Assembly (NCBI GenBank): GCA_002411015.1 | Contig: DHPY01000096.1 | Span: 27,815-76,677 of the forward strand | DNA length: 48,863 nucleotides | Direction: 5' to 3' | Origin: Armatimonadetes bacterium UBA5352 | Lineage (GTDB): Bacteria > Armatimonadota > Zipacnadia > Zipacnadales > UBA5352 | Part shown: positions 17,707-26,859 of the stretch, piece by piece | Position numbering within the stretch: position 1 is the first letter of the stretch | Layout of the letters: every line of letters begins with the position of its first letter | Notes under the pieces: model-generated | Databases searched by the model: none | The model's input: only the letters and a program-made list of their open reading frames with translations | What the model was told of the DNA's origin: nothing | Translations under genes and position numbers: made by a program

Positions 17707-18453
17707 TCATCCGCTCAGCCGCGCCTGAAGCGCCGCCCGCAGACGCGCCATCGCTTGCGTGTGGATCTGGCAGATGCGCGATTCGGTGACATCCAGGATC
17801 ATCCCGATCTCGCGCATGGTGAGCTCATCCTGATAGTAGAGGCTGATGACCTGCTGCTCGCGCTCGGAGAGCTCACGGATGGACTGCGCGAGGAGCCTGC
17901 GCAGCTCAGCGCGATCGACCACCGCATGCGGCACCCACTCCGCGCGGCCCTCGCCGAAGGTGCTCATGATGGGCGCGTGGGCGTCGCCTGCGGCTTCGGT
18001 CAGCCCCTCCAGGGAGATGAGGGCGGTTGTTGATGCGTCCTGCAGCAGCTTGTGGTACTCGGCGGAGGTGATTCCGAGGCGCTCGATGATCTCCGTCTCG
18101 TCGGGCTGGCGGCCCAGCCGCTGGCGTAGCTGTGCGACCACCGCCTCCAGCTCCCGGTAGCGGCCTCGCAGTCCGCGCGGCGCCCAGTCCATCCGGCGCA
18201 GCTCGTCGAGGATCGCGCCGCGCGTGAGCGTGCAGGCGTACGTGCGGAAGCTGGCCCCTCGCCCCGGATCGTAGCGATCCACGGCCCTGATGAGGCCGAT
18301 CATCCCCGCGCTGACCAGATCCTCGCGGTCTACCTGCTCCGGAAGGCCCGCCGCGACCCTGTCGACCTCATACCGAACCAGGTCCACGTTGGCCGTGATC
18401 AATTGCTCGCGCTCAAGTTGTGACAGCTCAGCAGTCCCCGCGGTCTCAAACAC
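17707..18453 (-). CDS. fliA: Flagellar RNA polymerase sigma factor sigma-28
   Basis: 248 residues, typical for FliA/WhiG sigma factors. Region 2 (DLVRYEVDRVAAGLPEQVDREDLVSAGMIGLIRAVDRYDPGRGASFRTYA...RGAILDELRRMDW), region 3 and region 4 (LSEREQQVISLYYQDELTMREIGMILDVTESRICQIHTQAM) are all present. It directs RNA polymerase to late flagellar promoters; matching sites occur at 11728-11755, 11641-11666 and possibly 39495-39521. GTG start with AGGGGGA upstream. It lies 110 bases downstream of flhB, probably in the same transcript. No flgM anti-sigma gene is visible in the window. Confidence 0.95.
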   Translation of the reverse strand: MFETAGTAELSQLEREQLITANVDLVRYEVDRVAAGLPEQVDREDLVSAGMIGLIRAVDRYDPGRGASFRTYACTLTRGAILDELRRMDWAPRGLRGRYRELEAVVAQLRQRLGRQPDETEIIERLGITSAEYHKLLQDASTTALISLEGLTEAAGDAHAPIMSTFGEGRAEWVPHAVVDRAELRRLLAQSIRELSEREQQVISLYYQDELTMREIGMILDVTESRICQIHTQAMARLRAALQARLSG

Positions 18454-18563
18454 ACCCGATCCCCCTGCTCATACTCGACGTCACATGCGTTGTCGAGCCG
18501 GCTACGCCGCGATTTCCTTGCAGCTTGAGCAACACCTTCATCATCTTGCAGCAATTTGCCGGG

Positions 18564-19658
18564 TCATAGATGATCTTTCTGCGAACCAGGCATCTGAACG
18601 CTGCGTCGCTGACGCCTTCGGCGGTAGAGGGCAGCGAAGATCTCGGCGACCACCACGTACAGCGCCTCAGGCACAGCGCCGCCGACCTGGCAGGACCTGA
18701 AGAGGCTGCGCGCGACCGGCGGGTTCTCCAGCACCTCGATCCCGTGCATGCGAGCGAGGCGGATGATCTCCCGCGCCATCGCCCGCTGCCCCTTCGCCAC
18801 GACCTTCGGTGCGCCCATGCTCCCGGCGTCGTAGCGCAGCGCCACCGCGAAGTGCGTCGGGTTCGTCACCACCACGTCCGCCAGCGGCATCTCCGCTGAG
18901 ATCCCCTGCGCCAGCATCCCCCGCCGCAGCTGCTGGCGCCGCGCACGGATCTGCGGGTCGCCCTCGCTCTCGCGCAGCTCGCGCTTGAGCTCCGAGCGGC
19001 TCATCCGCAGCCGCTTCTCGTGGTCCCACCACTCGAAGGCGTAGTCCGCGGCGCCGATGATCAGCAGCAGGCCCATGCACTTCACGAGCATCTCCATCGC
19101 GATCGCGCCGAGGGCGGCCATCATCGGCCGAAGCTCCATCTCCGCCATCAGCACGATCTGCTGCGCATGCGCCCGGAGGACCAGCGCGGCCACGAGCGCC
19201 ACCGCGCCGACCTTCAGGATGCTCTTGAGCGTGGCGACCGCGCCCCGGGCGCTGAACAGCCGCTTGAAGCCGTTCGCCGGGTTGAGCCGCGACCAGTCCG
19301 GGTTGATGGCCGCCGCGGAGACGAGGCCGCCCGTCTGCGCCGCCCCGGAGATTACGGCGCCGATGACCGCCGCCAGCATCACCGGGCCGACGACCAACGC
19401 CACGACCTGCATCGCCTCGCCGCACGCGGCAACGGCGTCCTCCGGCTGAAGCTCGGCCGAGGCGGCGGCCTGCAGCCCGCGCTCGGTCGCCTCCCGCAGC
19501 CGCTGGAGCATCCCGGTGCCGGCGTAGCGCCACACGAGGTAGATTGCGAGCAGCGAGAGCGCGCGTGAGAGGTCCGCGCTGACCGCCACCTGACCCTTCT
19601 CGCGCGCCTGCCGGCGCTTGCGAGGCGTTGCCTGTTCAGTGCGCTCCTCCGTCGCCAC
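18564..19658 (-). CDS. flhB: Flagellar type III export switch protein
   Basis: 364 residues. The basic N-terminus (ERTEQATPRKRRQAREKGQVA), four membrane segments within about 30-215 and a cytoplasmic domain carrying the autocleavage motif NPTH (266-269, TNPTHFAVALRYD) are diagnostic. Cleavage at N/P switches export from rod/hook to filament substrates, in concert with FliK. GTG start, 6 bases after the fliR stop, last of the fliO-P-Q-flhA-fliR-flhB export gate series. The C-terminal tail is Arg-rich. Confidence 0.96.
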   Translation of the reverse strand: MATEERTEQATPRKRRQAREKGQVAVSADLSRALSLLAIYLVWRYAGTGMLQRLREATERGLQAAASAELQPEDAVAACGEAMQVVALVVGPVMLAAVIGAVISGAAQTGGLVSAAAINPDWSRLNPANGFKRLFSARGAVATLKSILKVGAVALVAALVLRAHAQQIVLMAEMELRPMMAALGAIAMEMLVKCMGLLLIIGAADYAFEWWDHEKRLRMSRSELKRELRESEGDPQIRARRQQLRRGMLAQGISAEMPLADVVVTNPTHFAVALRYDAGSMGAPKVVAKGQRAMAREIIRLARMHGIEVLENPPVARSLFRSCQVGGAVPEALYVVVAEIFAALYRRRRQRRSVQMPGSQKDHL

Positions 19659-19664
19659 CGCTCA

Positions 19665-20444
19665 TCACCCCCCGAAGGCCCGCATGGTCGCGTCGAGGTA
19701 GCGCGAGGCGCACTCAGTGACCCGCTCCACGTTCGTCAGCAGCGCAGGCGCGGCGACCGCGGCGATCGCCAGCCCGAGCGCGATCTTCCCCGGGATCCCG
19801 ACGAGGAAGACGTTGATCTGCGGCACGGCGCGCGCCACCAGCCCGAACGCGAGGTCCGCCAGCAGCAGTGCGCCCATCACCGGTCCCGCGGTGCGCAGGC
19901 CCATCACCAGCACGCTGGTGCCGAGGCCGGAGACCAGCGCGGGAATCTCCGCGCCGATCTGCGCGGCCCCGAGCGGCACGACGGCGAAGCTGCCGGCGAT
20001 GCCGCGCACCAGCCAGTGATGACCGTTGAGCGTCACGAAGAAGAGCAGCGCGAGCAGAGAGTAGCCGGTGCTGAGGATCCCCGACTGCGTACCGCTCGCC
20101 GGATCGAAGAGCTGCCCGGCGCTGAGGCCGATCTGCAGGTCGAGCACCTCCCCGGCCAGCCGCAGCGCCTCAAAGACCGCCGAGGCCACGAAGCCCAGGG
20201 CGATCCCGAAGAGCAGCTCCGTGACACAGAGGCCGATGTACTGCAGCGGATCGGCAGTGGCAGGCGGCGCCCCTGCGACCGGCGCGATCACCACGGCAAG
20301 GCTCAGCGCCAGAGCCAGCCGCACTTGCGCCGGAGCCTGCTGATAGCTCAGCCCCGGCGCGACAGCCGCCAGGCCGACTACCCTCAGCCCCGCGGGCAGC
20401 AGCGCCGTCACCTGTGCGATCAACGCTGCCGCGAGCGCGCTCAC
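19665..20444 (-). CDS. fliR: Flagellar export gate protein FliR
   Basis: 259 residues with about six hydrophobic segments. Family features include an N-terminal helix, PGLSYQQAPAQVRLALALSLAVVIAP and YSLLALLFFVTLNGHHWLVRGIAGSFAVVPLG. FliR completes the FliP5-FliQ4-FliR1 gate in the membrane. The GTG start at 20444 overlaps the flhA stop by 4 bases (GTGA), implying translational coupling. Confidence 0.94.
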   Translation of the reverse strand: MSALAAALIAQVTALLPAGLRVVGLAAVAPGLSYQQAPAQVRLALALSLAVVIAPVAGAPPATADPLQYIGLCVTELLFGIALGFVASAVFEALRLAGEVLDLQIGLSAGQLFDPASGTQSGILSTGYSLLALLFFVTLNGHHWLVRGIAGSFAVVPLGAAQIGAEIPALVSGLGTSVLVMGLRTAGPVMGALLLADLAFGLVARAVPQINVFLVGIPGKIALGLAIAAVAAPALLTNVERVTECASRYLDATMRAFGG

Positions 20445-22504
20445 GCCGGCACCTCCGCAGGCTCCCGGTCGAGCGCGATCACGCCATCGGCGTGCAGCGT
20501 CAGCTCCGGCACGATCTCCGCGTGCGAGAGCACCGCCACCTCCGGGAAGCCGCGCCGGAGCAGCGCCCGCAGGTGCCTGCGCACGGGCGGTGATGTCAGG
20601 ATGATGGGGCTGCGACCCCGGCCGGCGGCCTCATCCACGGCCGCTCTCACCGCCCGGAGCATCGCCCGGAGCGCGTCCGGGTCGAGCAGGCAGGCGCCTC
20701 CCCGCGGCGTGTCCACCAGCGACTCCGCGATCAGTGCCTCAAGCGCCGGATCGAGCACGTAGGCGGTGAGCGCGTCGCCATCGCGGTGGCGCTCGCAGAT
20801 GGTCCGCGCGAGCGCCGCCCGCACGCACTCGCCCGCAGCCGCGAGGTCGCCGGTCATCCGCAGACCGTCGGCCAGCGCTTCGATGATCGTGGAGAGGTCC
20901 GTGATCGGCACGCCCTCATCCAGCAGCCCCTGCAACACCTGGTGGAGCTGCCCGATCGAGGCCAAGTCCGGGATCAGCTCGTTCACCGCGGCCGCGTTCT
21001 CCTGCCGCAGCCCGTCGAGCATCACCTGCACATCCTGCCGCCCGATCAGCTCCGCCGCATGTGTTTTCACCAGCTCGCTCAGGTGCGTCGCGAGCACCAC
21101 CTCGGGCTCCACGACCGTGTATCCACGCGCCTCGGCGAGCGTCCGCTGCTCGCGCTCGATCCACCACGCCGGAAGGCCAAAGGCGGGCTCGGTGACGCCC
21201 GACCCGGGCAGGCCATCGAGGCCCTCGCGCGTGGCGATCGCCATCACCCGCGAGGGCTGCAGGCTCCCCTCGGCGATCCTCGCGCCGCGCAGCCTGATCT
21301 CATACGAGGTCGGCCGCAGCGTCATGTTGTCCCTGATCCGGACCGGTGGCAGCGTCAGCCCAAGCTCCGCCGCAATCTGCTCGCGGATGGCCGCGATACG
21401 CTGCAGGAGTGTGCCATGCTGTCCCTCCTCGACGAGGCCGATCAGCCCGTAGCCGATCTCCACCGCCAGCCGGTCGGGCGGCGGGACGCTCAGCGGCTCA
21501 TCCCCGGCAGGTCCGGCGGTCTGCGCGAGCGTGTCCTCTGATGACTGCTCCCGGCGGCTGCGGGAGACCAGCCACGCGATGATGCCGATGACCGCGCCGA
21601 CGCCGAAGAAGCTTGCCGTGGGCAGACCGGGCACCATCCCGAAGACCACCAGCATCACCGCGACGATGGCGACCGCGCGTGGCTGGGCGAGCACCTGCGT
21701 GATGACATCCGTGCCGAGATCGCCCTCGGAGGCGGCGCGCGTCACCACCAGGCCCGTCGCGGTCGAGATCAGCAGCGCGGGGATCTGACTGACCAGCCCA
21801 TCGCCCACGGTCAGGAGGGCGTAGCGCCGCAGCGCCTCGCCGGGCTCAAGTGACAGCCGCGTCATGCCGATGATGATACCGGCGACGATATTGATGACGA
21901 CGATGATGATGGCAGCGATCGCGTCACCGCGCACGAACTTCGTTGCGCCGTCCATCGCGCCGTAGAAGTCCGCTTCGCGCTCGATCGTCCGGCGCCGGGC
22001 GCGCGCCTGGTCCTCCGTGATCAGCCCGGTAGAGAGGTCGGCGTCAATCGCCATCTGCTTGCCCGGCATCTCATCGAGGGTGAAGCGCGCGGCGACCTCA
22101 GCCACGCGCTGGGAGCCGCTTGTGATGACCACGAACTGAATGATCACGAGGATCAGGAAGAGGATCAGCCCGACGACGAGGTCGCCGCCCACGACGAAGC
22201 TGCCGAAGGCCTCGATGACCTTGCCCGCGTGGGCGTTGAGGAGGATGAGTCGCGTTGAGGAGATGTTCAGCGCGAGGCGGAAGAGCGTCGCGACCAGCAG
22301 CACCGACGGGAAGACCGCGAACTCCAGCGGCTCAGCAACGTAGACGCTCACGAGCAGGATGCACAGGGCGGCGCCGAAGTTGACCGTCAGCAGCAGGTCG
22401 AGCAGCAGCTCAGGCAGCGGGATGAGCATCATCGCCACGAGGCCGATGATGCCCAGCGCCATCATTGCGTCGGTCTGCCGCAGCACGCGTGCGAGGATCG
22501 GCAC
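20441..22504 (-). CDS. flhA: Flagellar export gate protein FlhA
   Basis: 687 residues. I place the start at GTG 22504, six bases after GGAGG; an upstream in-frame TTG at 22510 would abut the ribosome site. Eight or so membrane segments fill the first half, with the FHIPEP signature region GSQRVAEVAARFTLDEMPGKQ and AIDADLSTGLI. The cytoplasmic half (about 340-687) has the domains that dock export substrates and chaperones (PVRIRDNMTLRPTSYEI). It forms the nonameric ring under the export gate. It lies between fliQ and fliR, in place of the more common position after flhB. Confidence 0.96.
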   Translation of the reverse strand: MPILARVLRQTDAMMALGIIGLVAMMLIPLPELLLDLLLTVNFGAALCILLVSVYVAEPLEFAVFPSVLLVATLFRLALNISSTRLILLNAHAGKVIEAFGSFVVGGDLVVGLILFLILVIIQFVVITSGSQRVAEVAARFTLDEMPGKQMAIDADLSTGLITEDQARARRRTIEREADFYGAMDGATKFVRGDAIAAIIIVVINIVAGIIIGMTRLSLEPGEALRRYALLTVGDGLVSQIPALLISTATGLVVTRAASEGDLGTDVITQVLAQPRAVAIVAVMLVVFGMVPGLPTASFFGVGAVIGIIAWLVSRSRREQSSEDTLAQTAGPAGDEPLSVPPPDRLAVEIGYGLIGLVEEGQHGTLLQRIAAIREQIAAELGLTLPPVRIRDNMTLRPTSYEIRLRGARIAEGSLQPSRVMAIATREGLDGLPGSGVTEPAFGLPAWWIEREQRTLAEARGYTVVEPEVVLATHLSELVKTHAAELIGRQDVQVMLDGLRQENAAAVNELIPDLASIGQLHQVLQGLLDEGVPITDLSTIIEALADGLRMTGDLAAAGECVRAALARTICERHRDGDALTAYVLDPALEALIAESLVDTPRGGACLLDPDALRAMLRAVRAAVDEAAGRGRSPIILTSPPVRRHLRALLRRGFPEVAVLSHAEIVPELTLHADGVIALDREPAEVPA

Positions 22505-22526
22505 GGTCAACCTCCGGTCAGCAGGG

Positions 22527-22796
22527 TCACTGCACGTAGCGCGGGATCTCCGCGATCAGCTCGATCGTGAAGGCGGCCAGCGAGCGCAGCATCCACGAGC
22601 CGCACAGCAGCACGGTCAGGCCCATCGCGATCAGCTTCGGCACGAAGGTCAGCGTCATCTCCTGCACCTGCGTCACGGCCTGCAGGATGCTCACGAGGGT
22701 CCCAACCACCAGCGCGACCAGCAAGAGCGGCCCCGCGAGCTTCAGCGTCGCGATGAACATATCCCGCGCGAGCGCCACGTAGATGTCCGTCGGCAT
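22527..22796 (-). CDS. fliQ: Flagellar export gate protein FliQ
   Basis: 89 residues, the family's standard size, with two hydrophobic helices (LAGPLLLVALVVGTLVSILQAVTQVQEMTLTFVPKL and LTVLLCGSWMLRSLAAFTIEL). GGAGG stands six bases before the ATG at 22796. It lies 20 bases after fliP and is part of the FliPQR gate. Confidence 0.95.
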   Translation of the reverse strand: MPTDIYVALARDMFIATLKLAGPLLLVALVVGTLVSILQAVTQVQEMTLTFVPKLIAMGLTVLLCGSWMLRSLAAFTIELIAEIPRYVQ

Positions 22797-22816
22797 GACA
22801 GGCCTCCGATCGCGGG

Positions 22817-23581
22817 TCAGGTGAAGCTCAGGACCACCGACTTCGTGACCAGGTGCCAGCCATCCACCAGCACGAAGAGCAGGATCTTGACCGGCAGCGA
22901 GATCATCACCGGCGGCAGCATCAGCATGCCCATGGACATGAGCGAGCTTGCCACCACGAGGTCGATCACCAGGAAGGGCACGAAGAGCACGAAGCCGATC
23001 TGAAACGCGGACTTCAGCTCGCTGATAACGAAGCCGGGCATGAGGATCTGAAAGGGCACCTCGTCGGGCCTCGCAGGGCGGGCCGTGCCTGAGATCTCAT
23101 AGAAGAGCGCAAGGTCCTTCTCTCGCGTCTGCTTGAGCATGAACTCCCGCAGCGGCTCGCCCGCCCGCTCCAGCGCCGTCTCATAGCCGATCTCTCCGCT
23201 CAGGTAGGGCTGCACCCCGTCCGCGTTCATCGCGTCGAAGACCGGGTGCATCACGAAGAGCGTGAGGAGGAGCGCCAGGCCCACCAGCACCTGGTTCGGC
23301 GGCGTCTGCTGCGTGCCGAGGGCGCTGCGGAGGAAGCTGAGCACGATCACGATGCGCGTGAAGGCCGTCAGCGTCATCAGCAGCGCCGGCGCGAGCGAGA
23401 GCACCGCCAGCCCGAGGAGGATCCGCAGCGTCAGCACGATCTGATCGGGCTGATCGCTCGCCCACGAGGTCGGGAGTGCGGGGACCATCGGCGACACCGA
23501 GGGCTGGGCGCAGGCGCTCCCGGCCACCACCAGCAGGAGCGCCGCGCCGATCATCAGCCGCCGGGGCCAGGTGCGCGCCAT
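22817..23581 (-). CDS. fliP: Flagellar export gate protein FliP
   Basis: 254 residues with a cleavable signal peptide (MARTWPRR...SACAQ), as usual for FliP. The conserved core is present: PALLMTLTAFTRIVIVLSFLRSALGTQQTPPNQVLVGLALLLTLFVMHPV, and the C-terminal ILMPGFVISELKSAFQIGFVLFVPFLVIDLVVASSLMSMGM. The start follows the fliO stop by 3 bases. Confidence 0.97.
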   Translation of the reverse strand: MARTWPRRLMIGAALLLVVAGSACAQPSVSPMVPALPTSWASDQPDQIVLTLRILLGLAVLSLAPALLMTLTAFTRIVIVLSFLRSALGTQQTPPNQVLVGLALLLTLFVMHPVFDAMNADGVQPYLSGEIGYETALERAGEPLREFMLKQTREKDLALFYEISGTARPARPDEVPFQILMPGFVISELKSAFQIGFVLFVPFLVIDLVVASSLMSMGMLMLPPVMISLPVKILLFVLVDGWHLVTKSVVLSFT

Positions 23582-23584
23582 CGC

Positions 23585-24169
23585 CTACCGCTGCTCCTGA
23601 AGCTCACGCAGCAGCCGCCCGCGCCGCTGCTCCCAGCTCTCATCGCTCGCCACCACGTCGGGCCGCACCGCGCGGGTCGTGATCCCTGCCTGCACCACGT
23701 TCAGCTCATCGGTGGAGCCGTCCGAGCGCTTCCGCACGGAGCGGTAGGCCTCCGGCCGGACCGGCTGCTCGGCTACCTCCCCGACCTGCGTCACGCCGCC
23801 GGCCGTCGTTGCCAGGAGGATCCGCCGGCCCTCGACCTCCACGAGATGCAACTGCGCCTCCGCCCCCAGGGCCAGCGTCTCCTCCAGCCACATGTGCCTC
23901 CCGCCGTGCCCTTCGCCGCCCGCGTTCAGCCGGTAGTCCTTCCACCAGCGCAGCCCCCTGATGATCCCGCAGGTGACCGCCAGCACGATCACGAGCTTGC
24001 CCGCGACGTCCAGCACCGAGAGCGCCACCTCGCCGCCGCTGCGCTGCGGCACGTAGCCACCCTCATCCGCGGGCGCATCGTAGTCCTGCGCCGGAGCTGG
24101 GGAGATCTGCATCCCGACAGCCAGCGCCATCATCAGCACGATCAGCCACTTCCGCGTGCGCCTCATCAT
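23585..24169 (-). CDS. fliO: Flagellar export accessory protein FliO
   Basis: 194 residues. A signal-like first segment (MMRRTRKWLIVLMMALAVGM) is followed by a second membrane helix (about 47-68, VALSVLDVAGKLVIVLAVTCGIIRGLRWW) and a cytoplasmic domain with LEETLALGAEAQLHLVEVEGRRILLATTAGGVTQVGEV, the FliO pattern. FliO assists FliP assembly. The start at 24169 overlaps the fliN stop by 4 bases (ATGA); a longer open frame upstream is antisense-type sequence over fliN and was rejected. The Arg-rich C-terminal tail is lineage-specific. Confidence 0.85.
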   Translation of the reverse strand: MMRRTRKWLIVLMMALAVGMQISPAPAQDYDAPADEGGYVPQRSGGEVALSVLDVAGKLVIVLAVTCGIIRGLRWWKDYRLNAGGEGHGGRHMWLEETLALGAEAQLHLVEVEGRRILLATTAGGVTQVGEVAEQPVRPEAYRSVRKRSDGSTDELNVVQAGITTRAVRPDVVASDESWEQRRGRLLRELQEQR

Positions 24170-24594
24170 CCATCCGCCCCCATCGCGGGCACGACCTCGT
24201 CCTCGTTCACCAGTTCGGTGATGCGGTAGCCGAAGGTGTCGTTGATCACCACCACCTCGCCCCGGGCGAAGAGCTGCCCGTTGACCAGCAGGTCGATCGG
24301 CTCGCCCGGCAGGCGGTCCAGCGAGACCACCGAGCCGCTGTCGAGCCGCAACACCTCCGCCAGCGGCAGCTCGGTGCTCCCAAGCTCCACGGTCAGCGAG
24401 AGCGGCACGTCCATCATCCGGTGGAGGTTCGACCACGGGGAGTGCCCGCGTGGCCCGCTGGCCTGGCTGAGGGCCTCATCATCCAGTGGACGAAGCCGGT
24501 GCACCCCGGCATCATCCGCCGGCAGCGGCTCCTCCGGCTGCATCTGTCCCTCGCCCGGCTCGGTCAGTTGCTGTGCAGCATCGCTATCGGGCAC
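24166..24594 (-). CDS. fliN: Flagellar C-ring switch protein FliN
   Basis: 142 residues. The C-terminal SpoA domain (about 60-135: MMDVPLSLTVELGSTELPLAEVLRLDSGSVVSLDRLPGEPIDLLVNGQLFARGEVVVINDTFGYRITEL) is canonical. The first 55 residues are an acidic, low-complexity extension. FliN forms the base of the C-ring and binds FliM and FliH. GTG start at 24594. fliM and fliG lie elsewhere (40418-42337), so C-ring genes are split between two transcription units. Confidence 0.95.
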   Translation of the reverse strand: MPDSDAAQQLTEPGEGQMQPEEPLPADDAGVHRLRPLDDEALSQASGPRGHSPWSNLHRMMDVPLSLTVELGSTELPLAEVLRLDSGSVVSLDRLPGEPIDLLVNGQLFARGEVVVINDTFGYRITELVNEDEVVPAMGADG

Positions 24595-24621
24595 GCCTAC
24601 CGACCCCCTTATCCGCCTGCC

Positions 24622-25158
24622 TCACTGCATCACGAACGCGGTGAACAGCACTTCCTGAACCTCGTAGCCCTCCAGCGCCGCATCGAGCTTCTCCCGCAGC
24701 GTCGCCTTGAGCTTCGCCCGATCCGCCTGTTCGCGCAGGTGCTCGAAGCTCTGGCTGGACAGCACCTCGATCGTCACATCCCGGGCGTATCGCTGGCTCG
24801 ATGGTGGGAGCTCGGCCGCCTCCTCCGCGGCTCCTGAGGCCGCTCCATCCTCGCCTGCCTCACGTTCCTCCTCACCAGCGCTTTCCGGCGCCAGCACCAC
24901 GATACTGACTTCGGTCTGCAGGTAGCGCAGCGCGCTGTCGGAGCTGCGCAGGTTCACCAGGAACTCCCCAAGCGACAGCGTCTGGGTCGTGACTGCCCGC
25001 TCGCCCGCGGCTCCGGGAAGCGCCGCCAGTGCGCGCTCCTCCACGCCCCCGAGCTTCTTCCAGACGAGCAGACCGCCGCCGCTGAGCAGCAGCACCACCA
25101 CGATGAGCAGGATGAGAATGACCGTACTCGTGCCTCGACGTGCTCCTGACGATCTCAT
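24622..25158 (-). CDS. fliL: Flagellar basal-body-associated protein FliL
   Basis: 178 residues from ATG 25158 (GGGAG nine bases upstream; a TTG at 25179 is less likely). One N-terminal membrane helix (TVILILLIVVVLLLSGGGLLVW, about 11-33) precedes a periplasmic domain with SLGEFLVNLRSSDSALRYLQTEVSIVV and DVTIEVLSSQSFEHLREQADRAKLKATLREKL. FliL surrounds the stator and supports torque under load. The Ala/Glu-rich insert (about 95-120) is unusual. It sits directly after motB. Confidence 0.9.
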   Translation of the reverse strand: MRSSGARRGTSTVILILLIVVVLLLSGGGLLVWKKLGGVEERALAALPGAAGERAVTTQTLSLGEFLVNLRSSDSALRYLQTEVSIVVLAPESAGEEEREAGEDGAASGAAEEAAELPPSSQRYARDVTIEVLSSQSFEHLREQADRAKLKATLREKLDAALEGYEVQEVLFTAFVMQ

Positions 25159-25175
25159 AAGCCCAGTCTCCCGCC

Positions 25176-26039
25176 TCAAAGGCCGCTCGGCTGGTCCACG
25201 CCCTGGCGACCGGTCTGCTGATAGTGGCGCTCGCGCAGGTCAATCCGCGACGGCAGGCCGGCGGTTGGGACGCCTGTGCTCCCCGAGCCGTCCCCGGCGC
25301 CTGCCCGTGTCTCGTCGCCGAGGACCACGATGTCCACGCGCCTGTTGCGCCTGCGGCCTTCCGTTGTCTCATTGGTCGCGACGGGCCGAGTATCCGCGTA
25401 GCCGCTCGCGCTGATCAGGTCCGGATCGACGCGGCTCTTCCGCACCAGATGCACCATCACGTTGGCGGCTCGCTGCGCCGAAAGCTCCCAGTTCGAGGGG
25501 TAGCGGGCGGTCCGGATCGGCAGGTTGCAGGTGTGCCCCTCGACCAGCACCCGGGCGCGCGTCTCCCGCAGGGCCGGACCGACCGCGTCCAGGATCTGCC
25601 GCACCTCCGGCGTCAGTTCGGCGGCCCCCACCGGGAAGGTGATTCTGTCTGCCCGGACGCTCACGGTCACCCGCGCGCCGCTGTGCGTGATCGCCACGTG
25701 CTCCCGCAACTGCTCCGGCAGCGCCGCGTTCAGCGCGCGGTTCATCTCATTCACCAGCGATGCGCGGTTGATGGCAAGCTCGCCGCCGCCTGCAAGCAGG
25801 CCACTGCCCGAAGCCGATGCGCCACGAGACCCGCTGCTCTCGCCGGCTTCTCCGGCGTCTCCGCCGAAGACGTGGCGGGCGGCGCTGCTGAGCGCCTCGA
25901 ACTTTTTCAGGTCCACCACGGACATCGCGTACATCATGATGAAGAAAGCCATCAACAGTGTGATCATGTCCGCGTAGGTGATGAGCCAGCGCTCATGATT
26001 CTCGTGCTCCTCAGCCTCACGCCGCCTGTGCCTGCTCAC
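25176..26039 (-). CDS. motB: Flagellar motor stator protein MotB
   Basis: 287 residues from GTG 26039, which has GGAGGGG upstream; the open frame reaches 26072 but without a better start. The single membrane helix (about 19-40, LITYADMITLLMAFFIMMYAMS) carries the proton-path Asp D24. The C-terminal OmpA-like peptidoglycan-binding domain (about 120-260, ARVLVEGHTCN...NWELSAQRAANVMVHLV...GYADTRPVATNETTEGRRRNRRVDI) anchors the stator. It overlaps motA by 23 bases. Confidence 0.95.
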   Translation of the reverse strand: MSRHRRREAEEHENHERWLITYADMITLLMAFFIMMYAMSVVDLKKFEALSSAARHVFGGDAGEAGESSGSRGASASGSGLLAGGGELAINRASLVNEMNRALNAALPEQLREHVAITHSGARVTVSVRADRITFPVGAAELTPEVRQILDAVGPALRETRARVLVEGHTCNLPIRTARYPSNWELSAQRAANVMVHLVRKSRVDPDLISASGYADTRPVATNETTEGRRRNRRVDIVVLGDETRAGAGDGSGSTGVPTAGLPSRIDLRERHYQQTGRQGVDQPSGL

Positions 26040-26835
26040 GGTCCCCTCCCGCCGGTCTGCTCGCCGTCTCAAGCTTCGCCCGGTCCGCGGGCGGCAGGAA
26101 CGACTTGAGCAGCTCCGCCACGAGGATCGGGTTGTCCCCGCGCTGGATAGCCCGCGCCCCCTCGATCACGATCTCGCACGCGCTCTGCTCGATCCTGCTG
26201 AGCGTCTTGAGCTTCCCCGCGAGCGGGAGGAAGACGAGGTTGGCCGAGGCGACTCCGTAGAGCGTGGCGAGGAACGCCGCGGCGATCGAGGGCCCCATCG
26301 CGCTTGGGTCATCGAGCTTGCCCATCATGTGCACGAGGCCCATCACAGTGCCCGTGACGCCGAGGGTGGGGGCCAGGCCGCCCATCTGCTCGAGCATACG
26401 TGCGCCCTGTGCGTGGCGCGCCGCAAGTTGCGCGACCTCCGTCTGCAGCACATCCTCCACGATCTCCGGCGAGGCGCCGTCGGCGATCATCTGCAGCGCG
26501 CGCGCCATGAAGCGGTTCTCGCCGGCCACCCGGTGGATCTCCCGCTCAAGCCCCAGGAAGCCATCGCGTCGTGCAACCTGGGCCATCTCGATCATCTCGC
26601 GGCAGATCGCCAGCGGCTCGAACACCCGCGACGCGAAGGCGATGCGCACCACCACCGGCAGCCGCTTCACGGCATCCATGCGCGAGCTGACCATCGCCGC
26701 CCCGAAGGTGCCGCCGAAGACGATCATCGCCGCGGGCAGGTTGATGAGTGCGGACATGTGGCCGCCCTCGACGAGAACCGATCCGAGGCAGAAAGCGAAC
26801 GCGATGACGAGGCCGATGGTGGTCGCAGGGTTCAC
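26017..26835 (-). CDS. motA: Flagellar motor stator protein MotA
   Basis: 272 residues with four membrane segments: LVIAFAFCLGSVLVEGG, LINLPAAMIVFGGTFGAAMVSS, MGGLAPTLGVTGTVMGLVHMM and SIAAAFLATLYGVASANLVFLPLAGKLK. The large cytoplasmic loop between segments 2 and 3 carries charged residues for contact with FliG. Pro residues of the last two helices (GGLAPTLG, LPLAG) match the family. GTG start with AAGGAG about ten bases upstream. It pairs with MotB as an ion-driven stator. Confidence 0.96.
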   Translation of the reverse strand: MNPATTIGLVIAFAFCLGSVLVEGGHMSALINLPAAMIVFGGTFGAAMVSSRMDAVKRLPVVVRIAFASRVFEPLAICREMIEMAQVARRDGFLGLEREIHRVAGENRFMARALQMIADGASPEIVEDVLQTEVAQLAARHAQGARMLEQMGGLAPTLGVTGTVMGLVHMMGKLDDPSAMGPSIAAAFLATLYGVASANLVFLPLAGKLKTLSRIEQSACEIVIEGARAIQRGDNPILVAELLKSFLPPADRAKLETASRPAGGDREQAQAA

Positions 26836-26859
26836 TGCGTGACTGCTCCTTCGCTACTG

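Noticed and set aside
18468..18496. Sigma-70-like promoter before fliA (TCGACA-N17-TATGAG)
   Set aside because: The hexamers are fair and spacing is ideal, but the predicted start would fall after the ribosome-binding site of fliA; more likely chance.
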